Part shown: positions 19,007-26,167 of the stretch, one piece after another
How the letters are laid out: each line of letters begins with the position of its first letter
Position numbering within the stretch: the first letter of the stretch is position 1
The notes under the pieces: generated by a model
What the model saw: only the letters and a program-made list of their open reading frames with translations
What the model was told of the DNA's origin: nothing
Databases searched by the model: none
Made by a program: the position numbers and the translations under genes
Origin: Bifidobacterium breve
GTDB taxonomy: Bacteria; Acidobacteriota; Vicinamibacteria; Vicinamibacterales; CAVVIG01
Length of the DNA stretch: 36,548 bases
Reading direction: 5' to 3'
Assembly (NCBI GenBank): GCA_943328785.2
Contig: CALQBJ020000009.1
Location: 1 to 36,548, forward strand

Positions 19007-19873
19007 ATGTTGCCCCCAGACCGAGTCGTCCTGAACGCTCCGGAGCGCCGAGCGGCGGTGATTGACGTGATCCGTCACGCCCGGTCCCGGCTCTCGCTGT
19101 CGCTGTTCCGCTGCAACGACAAGGAGATCTTCCGCGAGCTGCGCGCGGCCGTGGGACGCGGTGTGGACGTCGAGGTGGTGGTCACGTCGCGCGCCAAGGG
19201 GGGCAAGAAGCCGCTGCGCAAGTTGTGGCAGCGTCTCGAAGACACCGGCGCCACGGTGCACGCCTACGACGACCCGGTGGTGAAGTACCACGCGAAGTAC
19301 GTGGTGGCAGACGAGGGTCCCGCGCTGGTGGCGTCGTTGAACTTCACGAAGAAGTGCTTCGCCCGCACCTCCGACGCCATCGTCATCACCTGGGACCCGG
19401 ACGTGATCGGCGGCTTGCGCCAGTTGCTGGCCACCGACCGTGACGGCATTGCCGCGCCAGACTCGCTGCCGTCACGGCTCATCCTCGGACCGGAACGGGC
19501 GCGCCGGCAGTTCACCGACCTCATTCAGCAGGCCACGTCGAGCATCCTGCTGATCGACCCGAAGCTGTCCGACCCTGGCATCCTCGGGCTGCTCGACGAG
19601 CGGCGTGCGGCCGGCGTCACCGTGCACGTGCACGGCGCGGAGCGCGTCGGCGACCTCAAGTCGCACGGCAAGATCATGCTGATCGATGGATGCCGCGTCG
19701 TCATTGGCAGCCTGGCGCTGACTGCGCTGAGTCTCGACTTTCGGCGGGAGGTGGCGATTGAAACCACCGACCCGGTCGTCGTATCCGACATCCAGTCTCT
19801 TTTCCGAACCCTCGGTGTGACCGCGGGTCTGCCCGGCGCTGTGCCGGCCGCCGCAGGAGGCGCCTCGTGCTGA
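19007..19873 (+). CDS. Phospholipase D-like protein with two HKD motifs
   Basis: KYHAKYVVADEGPALVASLNFT and SHGKIMLIDGCRVVIGSLALT both fit HxKxxxxD. No evident signal peptide. Confidence 0.88.
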   Translation: MLPPDRVVLNAPERRAAVIDVIRHARSRLSLSLFRCNDKEIFRELRAAVGRGVDVEVVVTSRAKGGKKPLRKLWQRLEDTGATVHAYDDPVVKYHAKYVVADEGPALVASLNFTKKCFARTSDAIVITWDPDVIGGLRQLLATDRDGIAAPDSLPSRLILGPERARRQFTDLIQQATSSILLIDPKLSDPGILGLLDERRAAGVTVHVHGAERVGDLKSHGKIMLIDGCRVVIGSLALTALSLDFRREVAIETTDPVVVSDIQSLFRTLGVTAGLPGAVPAAAGGASC

Positions 19874-21255
19874 TTGCTCCGTTTGCCCTGCTCTTCGCCC
19901 TCGCTGAATCACCGGCGCCCGCACCGGCTCCGGCCGCATCGCCCGTCGCCACGACGGCGGCGGCGCCCACCACGCCCCCCGTGTCCATATCGACCGCGGC
20001 AGCCACAGCCTCAGCCGCCGCGGCCCAGGCCGACAACGGGGAGTCGAAGGGGCTGCGCCTTGTCTGGAAGGACCACCCGTCGCTGCGGGCGGGCAAGTGG
20101 CTGCGCCTCGATTTCGGCGTGAAGCTCCAGGGCGACAAGATGTTTCCGGGCGACGACCCGAACAACTTCGACGACCTGCAGCTCACGCGCGCGCGCATCG
20201 GCGTCGACGGCGAGCTGTTCAAGGTGCTCCAGTTCAGCATCGAGCGCGAGATGACCGACGCGGGCGACCTGAAGGTGAACGCCAAGGCCCAGAAGAACGC
20301 GTGGCGCGACGTCTACGGTGAAGTGAAGTTCGCCGACGCCCTTCAGGTGCGCGGTGGCCGCTTCAAGGTGCCGTTCAGCCTCGACCAGCTCACCGGCGTG
20401 TCGAACAACGACTTCGTCTACCGCTCGCTCGGTGGCAGCTACCTGGCGCCGGCGCGCGACACCGGCGGCATGGTGCGCGGCCGGATGTTCGATCGCGCCT
20501 TCACCTATGCGGTCGGCTACTTCGAGCACGACGGCGACAACGCACGGTCGAACAAAGTGGCAGGTGGCGACCGCACGATTGCGGCCCGCGTCACCGCGAC
20601 GCCGCTGGCCGCCATCACGCTGCTGAATCTCGACAAGGCCGAGCTTGGCGCGAACTACGCCACGACCGAGGTCACCGACGACTCGGAGCTGCCGAACGGC
20701 CTGCGTGGCCGCACGGTGATGTCCGAATACACGTTCTTCGAACCGGTCTTCGTGCGCGGCAACCGCAACCGCTACGGCGTCGATCTGGACTGGACCGACC
20801 ATCAGTTCGGTGCGCGCGCCGAGTACATGGCCGTCACCGACGCGCGCGACGCGCAGGGGCTGCGCGGCAACAACCTGAACGCGGTGCGCGCGCGCGCCTG
20901 GTACGTCCAGGGCACGTGGGTGCTGACCGGCGACAAGAAGGAACGGCCGGTCGAGCCGAAGCATCCGCTGCTGATGGGCGGCGTTGGCGCCATCGAAGTT
21001 GCCGCGCGCTTCGAGCGCATGTGGTTCGACAGCAAGGAGACCGGCGAACCGGCGTTCAGCAACTCGCGCGCCGAAGTCGTCCTGCCCAACGGCGACAAGG
21101 CGTTCACGGTTGGCGTGAACTGGTACCTGAACCGCTGGATGAAGCTGCAGATGAACGCGATTCACGAAGAGCTGCAGGATAACGGCCGCACGCCACTGCT
21201 CGATGGCGGCACGAAGTTCTGGAGCACCGTGTTCCGCGCGCAGATCGCGCTGTAG
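19867..21255 (+). CDS. Porin, phosphate-selective O/P-like
   Basis: GTG start overlaps the PLD stop; FGVKLQGDKMFPGDDPNNFDDLQLTRARIGVDGELFKVLQFSIEREM...RGGRFKVPFSLDQLTG...VGVNWYLNRWMKLQMNAIHEE...FRAQIAL. Confidence 0.85.
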   Translation: MLIAPFALLFALAESPAPAPAPAASPVATTAAAPTTPPVSISTAAATASAAAAQADNGESKGLRLVWKDHPSLRAGKWLRLDFGVKLQGDKMFPGDDPNNFDDLQLTRARIGVDGELFKVLQFSIEREMTDAGDLKVNAKAQKNAWRDVYGEVKFADALQVRGGRFKVPFSLDQLTGVSNNDFVYRSLGGSYLAPARDTGGMVRGRMFDRAFTYAVGYFEHDGDNARSNKVAGGDRTIAARVTATPLAAITLLNLDKAELGANYATTEVTDDSELPNGLRGRTVMSEYTFFEPVFVRGNRNRYGVDLDWTDHQFGARAEYMAVTDARDAQGLRGNNLNAVRARAWYVQGTWVLTGDKKERPVEPKHPLLMGGVGAIEVAARFERMWFDSKETGEPAFSNSRAEVVLPNGDKAFTVGVNWYLNRWMKLQMNAIHEELQDNGRTPLLDGGTKFWSTVFRAQIAL

Positions 21256-21259
21256 GGAT

Positions 21260-21330
21260 CGAGGGTCCGGCTAAAGCCGGACACTACGTACGGCGGGTCA
21301 GGATGTCGTGCCCGGCTTCAGCCGGACCCT
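21260..21330. repeat. Inverted pair of GTCCGGC palindromic repeats between convergent genes
   Basis: GAGGGTCCGGCTAAAGCCGGACACTACG then, after a short spacer, GTCGTGCCCGGCTTCAGCCGGACCCTC; two units in opposite orientation. Confidence 0.85.
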
Positions 21331-21332
21331 CT

Positions 21333-21878
21333 CTAGCCGCGCTTCTTGAGGACCGAAATCGTCTTGAGGGTGCGTGCCGCGCGGATCACGAGTTCGCGCC
21401 GCACCGCCTTCGACTTCGCGCCGAGCAGTTGGTCGCTGGCAAACTCGACGAAGCCGGTGCGGTCAGACAGGCTGCGCGACGCGGCGGTCTCGACGATGCG
21501 CGACTGGTCCGGCAGCGGGGCAAACGAGAACATCTCGCGGAGCGACTTCGCATCCAGCCCTGCGGCCCGGCCGAAGGCGATGGCGGTGTTCACGTAGGGC
21601 GCAACCACGACCAGGCGCCCCTGGTCGAGCGCCGGCTTCACTTCCCACCGCAGGCGGAAGGCCAGGTCGGCCGCGTAGAGCAGGATAAGCGTGCGGGCCG
21701 ACGGCAGCCCGGCGTCTTCCTCCGCCACCATCAACTCGCCGAAGATACCGGACGCGTCCCACGCGGACACGGCCGCGCGCTCCTTGCGGTGTTCGCGGGC
21801 GAGCGTACGCGCCGTGGTGTCCACTGCGGCACCGTTCACACCATCGATGGCGACCAGCGTGCCGGGCATCGTCGTCAT
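21333..21878 (-). CDS. Thymidylate-kinase-like protein with degenerate P-loop (probable pseudokinase)
   Basis: MTTMPGTLVAIDGVNGAAVDTTARTLAREH...LLYAADLAFRLRWEVKPALDQGRLVVVAPYVNTAIAFGRAAGL aligns with tmk family; GxxGxGK[ST]T is GVNGAAVDT and the DR motif is AP. ATG overlaps preceding TGA (ATGA). Confidence 0.8.
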   Translation of the reverse strand: MTTMPGTLVAIDGVNGAAVDTTARTLAREHRKERAAVSAWDASGIFGELMVAEEDAGLPSARTLILLYAADLAFRLRWEVKPALDQGRLVVVAPYVNTAIAFGRAAGLDAKSLREMFSFAPLPDQSRIVETAASRSLSDRTGFVEFASDQLLGAKSKAVRRELVIRAARTLKTISVLKKRG

Positions 21879-22642
21879 CGCTCCCGGTTCCTGCCTGCCA
21901 GCCATTCGCCAAACGCGTCAGCATTCCAGTCCGACCAGGGGCGCGCTTCGCACTCGCGGAACATCCGGCGAATCGCGTGGTGCTGCTCGCCGATGCTCTG
22001 CTCCGCGTCGACGGTGATGAAGTTGAAGATCAGCGCCAGCGACTCGTACTCGCGGATGACGCGGGTGATGAAGCGCTGGTAGCTCTCGGTCGGGTCCTCA
22101 ACCTGCGTCACGTCCTGACCCGCCTCGTAATAGTTCGGCGTGCGCACAGCGGACACGCGCTTGCTCGACGTACCCGGTGACACCGAGAAGTAGAAGACGA
22201 TGTCGGGCCACAGCAGCGGCTGGTAGAGGCGCAGCACCCAGTCGAGGTCGAGACCGCGCGCCACGTCGCGCGCCAGCCCGGTGAACAGGAAGCGGTCGGC
22301 AATCACGAGCTTGCCGTCCCAGAGTGCCGGCAGCACTTCGTGATCGACGCGGTGCCGGAAGTCGGCGGCGTGGAGCAGCGAAAACTCCTCGGGGCTCAGC
22401 GAGCGAACCGCCTTGCGCGTGCGGATGATCGGCTTGATCAGGTCCGACGAGTTCCACTTCGTCGTGACGACGTCGTAGCCCTCGGACTTCAGCCAGGTCT
22501 TGAACAGCTTGCGCTGGGTCGTCTTGCCCGAGCCGTCGGGACCTTCGAAGGCGACGAGGAGCCCGCGTCTGCGCGAGGGATCGTTGAAGCGGGCCCGCGC
22601 CTTCTGGGTCCAGGTACGAATCGATACTGGCGACTTGATCAT
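21875..22642 (-). CDS. Thymidylate kinase-like P-loop nucleoside-phosphate kinase
   Basis: LLVAFEGPDGSGKTTQRKLFKTWLKSEGYDVV (P-loop), LLHAADFRHRVDHEVLPALWDGKLVIADRFLFTGLARDVARGLD (DR motif). Start overlaps upstream ORF stop by ATGA. Confidence 0.85.
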   Translation of the reverse strand: MIKSPVSIRTWTQKARARFNDPSRRRGLLVAFEGPDGSGKTTQRKLFKTWLKSEGYDVVTTKWNSSDLIKPIIRTRKAVRSLSPEEFSLLHAADFRHRVDHEVLPALWDGKLVIADRFLFTGLARDVARGLDLDWVLRLYQPLLWPDIVFYFSVSPGTSSKRVSAVRTPNYYEAGQDVTQVEDPTESYQRFITRVIREYESLALIFNFITVDAEQSIGEQHHAIRRMFRECEARPWSDWNADAFGEWLAGRNRER

Positions 22643-23278
22643 GCGCCTGCCGTGAGGGTGAGGCCGACGCGCGAGCCGCGCGGGGTCAGGATTGCGGAAC
22701 TGTCGCCCCCGCCGGGCCGGTCGTGCCACTCAGGGTCGAACGCGCGCTCGGACCATGGTGTCGCAGAAGGCACGTGGTCGTGCGAGGCGATCAGGTCGAC
22801 ATAGTGCCGATCTGCCCGCATCCGATACGAAGGAGGCAGCCCTTTACGAGTGGGACGACTGTCGTCCGCCGCCGAGTCGATGTCAGCCACATGGCGCCCG
22901 AATTCAGGTGAGTGGAGCAACGGTCGAGTCGTTATACCAGAAGCCACCGGGGCGTACAACGCGACTGGCCGACGATTGCAGCTGTCGTGTCCGACGACGG
23001 CGTACGGCGCAGCATCCAGAACTCGGTCGGCATCGACGCCGATCGCCACGGCGTAGTGATAGCGTTGAGGGCGCGCTTCGATGAGTCGCATCGGTGGGCA
23101 CTTCGCGTCGAGTGCGATGCGCAGCGCGGCCGCGGAGCCGACCAGGCTGGTCGTCGAGATCACCACCGTCGACGCGCCGCCACCGCGCGCCCGTCGGGAC
23201 GATTCAGCGCCCCGCGGTTGGCGTGGGCGCGAGCGTGAAGGTGAGCGGGGCAACGAGCACCGTACGGAACGTACGCAT
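22639..23278 (-). CDS. Unknown ORF, first gene of the kinase-like operon; start uncertain (possible frameshift near the 5' end)
   Basis: ORF 22639..23253 opens at TTG and ends in ATGA overlap with the kinase. A well-spaced AGGAGG (23284-23289) precedes ATG 23278 in another frame, giving only MRTFRTVLVAPLTFTLAPTPTAGR*. Body: TVVISTTSLVGSAAALRIALDAKCPPMRLIEARPQRYHYAVAIGVDADRVLDAAPYAVVGHDSCN... Confidence 0.5.
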
Positions 23279-23386
23279 CAATACCTCCTGTTGTCGAGAC
23301 AGCACGACGATGCGAGCCAGAGCAATCGCGATTCCGGCGGGCGCCACCCGGTCGGTGGCACCGCGAATCGCCGAGAGAGGGACAGC

Positions 23387-24193
23387 GTGAACGAGCGAGT
23401 GGAAACCTGGATGGCAGCGCTCGAAGCGCGGCAGTTGGCCGATCTGACATTCCCGGAAGTGTCGCGTTCTCTAAGGGCTCTGTCGTCCACCTATGTAGAG
23501 CGGCGCGCCAAATTGAAGGAGGGCGCGGCACTCGCCGGCGCCGGCAAGCGGGCGGCGTTCGCTCTCTTCTACGGCCCGTTGCACTTCCTGCTCGTGCAGC
23601 ACATCGTCGCGAGACTCGGGCGTCCGTTCACCACAATCGAGTCAGTGGTCGACCTCGGGTGTGGCACCGGCGCCTCTGGCGCGGGCTGGGCCACCGCGTG
23701 CGCAACGCCGCCGCGCGTGATGGGCATCGACCGTCATCCCTGGGCGATCGACGAGGCGCGCCGCACCTGCGCCGACCTGAGTGTGCGTGCGACGTTCCGC
23801 GTCGACGACCTGACGCACGTCACGATGGCGGGACAGCCGAGCGAGCGCGGCAAAGCGCGCGGGGCGACGCGCGGGGCGCCGCCGCCGAACGAGCGCGGGC
23901 ACGGTGTGCTGCTGGCGTTTGCGGTGAACGAGATCGTCGACGACGCGGAGCGCAACGCGCTGCGGACGCGCCTGCTCGCGCATGCCGGCGCCGGCGGCCG
24001 CGTGCTCATCGTCGAGCCGCTGGCAGGATTCGTCGCGCCGTGGTGGCAGGAATGGCAGGACGCATTCGCCGCGGCCGGCGGGCGCGCCGATGAATGGCGC
24101 GTGCAAGTGGAGCTGCCGCCGATCGTCGCGAAACTCGATCGCGCCGCGGGACTCAATCACCGCGAGCTGAAGGGGCGCTCGCTGTCGATCTGA
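23387..24193 (+). CDS. SAM-dependent methyltransferase
   Basis: GTG 23387 after GAGAGAGG; ESVVDLGCGTGASGAGWA (motif I), VMGIDRHPWAIDEARRT, VLLAFAVNEIVDD, GGRVLIVEPLAG. Confidence 0.85.
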   Translation: MNERVETWMAALEARQLADLTFPEVSRSLRALSSTYVERRAKLKEGAALAGAGKRAAFALFYGPLHFLLVQHIVARLGRPFTTIESVVDLGCGTGASGAGWATACATPPRVMGIDRHPWAIDEARRTCADLSVRATFRVDDLTHVTMAGQPSERGKARGATRGAPPPNERGHGVLLAFAVNEIVDDAERNALRTRLLAHAGAGGRVLIVEPLAGFVAPWWQEWQDAFAAAGGRADEWRVQVELPPIVAKLDRAAGLNHRELKGRSLSI

Positions 24194-24317
24194 GCGTCGA
24201 GCGGTTGGTGGGACGAGAGATCTTCCTCGCGAAGGTCGCGGTCGCCTGCGTGATCGCAACTCCGTGAGGCCAGTTGAATGCAACAGGCGCGATCGAGTAG
24301 GCGCGCATACGCGTCGC

Positions 24318-24333
24318 GATCGTGATCACGATC
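24318..24333. promoter_or_regulatory. Perfect 16-bp palindrome, candidate operator
   Basis: GATCGTGATCACGATC, located about 100 bp upstream of the NmrA-like gene start. Confidence 0.4.
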
Positions 24334-24356
24334 CGCGCGCGGACGCAAGATATTCG

Positions 24357-24385
24357 TTGTACTCAGCAGAAGAAATCTGTACAGT
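24357..24385 (+). promoter_or_regulatory. Possible sigma70-like promoter
   Basis: TTGTAC, 17-bp spacer, TACAGT. Only a partial match to TTGACA/TATAAT. Confidence 0.25.
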
Positions 24386-24429
24386 CGTGCACGTCGCGTT
24401 CAGGAAGACGCGACGCGGAGGTGTTTGGC

Positions 24430-25305
24430 ATGGTTCTGGTGGTCGGCGGCACGGGACAACTGGGCGGACGGATCGTTCGCGAGTTGTTGTCGAAGGGCGT
24501 GAAGGTTCGCGCCCTCTGCCGCCGTGGATCGGGGTACGGCGCGTTGGCCCGCATGGGCGCCGAGATCGCGATTGGCGACCTGAAGGATGCGTCCTCGCTG
24601 GAGGCCGCGTGCGCTGGCGCCGATACGGTAGTGACCACGGCCAACGCGGCTCGCCGCGGCGGCGAGGACACCGTGGACGCGGTCGACCTGCAGGGCACGC
24701 GTGCCCTGATCGACGCGGCCGCCAAGGCGGGCACCGGACATTTCGTCTTCACCTCGGTCTACGGCGCGTCGGTGGACTCGCCGATCCCGTTCGTCAAGGT
24801 GAAGGCCGAGAACGAAGAATACCTGAAGGCCAGCGGGATGGCGTGGACGGTGCTCGCGCCGAACGCCTTCATGGAGTCGTGGCCAGGCAAGGTGGTGGGC
24901 CTGCCGGCGATGGCCAACCGCGACGTGGTGCTGGTAGGCGAAGGCACACGGCGCCACGCCTACATCGCCGAGCATGATGCGGCGCAGTTCGCGGTTGCCG
25001 CCATCATGAACCCGGTCGCCAGGAACCGCCGGCTCGAAGTCGGCGGACCGAAGGCCGTGACGTGGGCCGAGGTGGTGCAGACCTACGAGGCTGCACTTGG
25101 ACGTTCGATCCCCGTGCGGTACGTCGCGCCGGGTGAACACGTCGACGGCATCCTCGATGTGCTGCTGTCGCTGCTGGCGGGCTACGACCGGTTCGACTCG
25201 GACTTCGACAGCAGTGCGCTGGCTGCGGAGTTCGGCGTGACGCAGACCCCGCTCGCCGCGTGGGTGCGCGCGTGGATCGCGGCAAACCAGCCGCGGATTT
25301 CGTAG
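24430..25305 (+). CDS. NAD(P)-binding NmrA-like/atypical SDR protein
   Basis: MVLVVGGTGQLGGRIVRELLSKGVKVRALCRRGS; GAEIAIGDLKDASSLEAACAGADTVVTTANA; FVFTSVYGA. Confidence 0.9.
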   Translation: MVLVVGGTGQLGGRIVRELLSKGVKVRALCRRGSGYGALARMGAEIAIGDLKDASSLEAACAGADTVVTTANAARRGGEDTVDAVDLQGTRALIDAAAKAGTGHFVFTSVYGASVDSPIPFVKVKAENEEYLKASGMAWTVLAPNAFMESWPGKVVGLPAMANRDVVLVGEGTRRHAYIAEHDAAQFAVAAIMNPVARNRRLEVGGPKAVTWAEVVQTYEAALGRSIPVRYVAPGEHVDGILDVLLSLLAGYDRFDSDFDSSALAAEFGVTQTPLAAWVRAWIAANQPRIS

Positions 25306-25336
25306 ACGTACGACGCAGGTGTGACGAGGCGTAACC

Positions 25337-25867
25337 ATGACGGATTTTGATGACGGCGGAATCGATCTTCCGGATGACGATCTCACCGGAGGACCGGACC
25401 TGAGCAATCCTGACGCGTCCGACGAGGCACTGGATCTCGATCTCGACGTGGCAGACTCCGGCGATGCGGGCGATGAGCCCGCGGCGCCTGCGAAGCCAGC
25501 CAAAGCCAAGGCCAAGAAGAAAGCCAAGGCGAAGACCAAGGCGGCTCCGCGCAAAGCGGCAGCGAGGCGCAGCAAAGCGCCCGCGCGGTCGGGTGGGAAG
25601 AAAGCAGTGAAGAAGAAGGCTGCTCCCGCCAGGAAAACCGCACCGGCAACCAAGAAGACGGTCGGTGCAAAAAAGAAACAAAAGAGCGTCTCGAAGGGCG
25701 CCGGGAAGCGAGGATCAGTGGCGAAGAAGGCTGCAAAGAAGGCTGTGAAGAAGGTTGTCAAGACGGCCGCGAAGACGGCCGCCAAGAAGACCGTGAAGAA
25801 GGCCGTGAAGAAGGTTGTCAAGAAGGTTGTCAAGAAGGCCGCCAAGAAGGCCGCCAAGAAGCGCTAG
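25337..25867 (+). CDS. Histone H1-like Lys/Ala-rich protein with acidic N-terminus
   Basis: N-terminus MTDFDDGGIDLPDDDLTGGPDLSNPDASDEALDLDLDVADSGD; C-terminus KKAAKKAVKKVVKTAAKTAAKKTVKKAVKKVVKKVVKKAAKKAAKKR. Confidence 0.85.
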   Translation: MTDFDDGGIDLPDDDLTGGPDLSNPDASDEALDLDLDVADSGDAGDEPAAPAKPAKAKAKKKAKAKTKAAPRKAAARRSKAPARSGGKKAVKKKAAPARKTAPATKKTVGAKKKQKSVSKGAGKRGSVAKKAAKKAVKKVVKTAAKTAAKKTVKKAVKKVVKKVVKKAAKKAAKKR

Positions 25868-25875
25868 GCGCTTTT

Positions 25876-25899
25876 GCGGGGCGCGTTCGCGCGCCCCGC
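25876..25899 (+). terminator. UUCG-tetraloop hairpin downstream of the H1-like gene
   Basis: GCGGGGCGCG-TTCG-CGCGCCCCGC: perfect 10-bp stem, no strong T tract. Confidence 0.6.
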
Positions 25900-25926
25900 T
25901 CTCCATTGCAACACCGTCTCTTGACG

Positions 25927-25966
25927 CGGCCATGTGACCATCGGGTCACTTGGCCGTTTCTGTTTC
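25927..25966 (+). terminator. Rho-independent-like terminator
   Basis: CGGCCATGTGACC-ATCG-GGTCACTTGGCCG (12 of 13 pairs) followed by TTTCTGTTTC. Confidence 0.65.
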
Positions 25967-26167
25967 CGGGCTCAGGCCGATCCGCGCCCCGCGGAATTTC
26001 CCTCAGCCGCCCCGGACAATTCCCCGCGACGTCCTGCGACATTTCTGAATTCCCGCGAAATCTGTCGTGCTCTGCCCGGGCATGAGGCTTGCCCATCGGC
26101 TCCGCATTCCCAGTGTTCGACCGAACACGCCACAAGGGAGCCTGGTCTCGTGAACAAGGAGAGAGTG

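Noticed and set aside
20011-21165. 384-aa minus-strand ORF
   Set aside because: Antisense of the porin gene; shadow ORF.
24400-25857. 485-aa minus-strand ORF with Phe/Leu/Ala-rich N-terminus resembling membrane segments
   Set aside because: The apparent hydrophobicity is the reverse complement of Lys/Ala codons (AAG/GCC give CTT/GGC-type) of the H1-like gene.
25725-25860. Possible CRISPR-like or minisatellite array
   Set aside because: The periodicity is codon-level KKAxKK repetition inside a coding frame, with no unique spacers.
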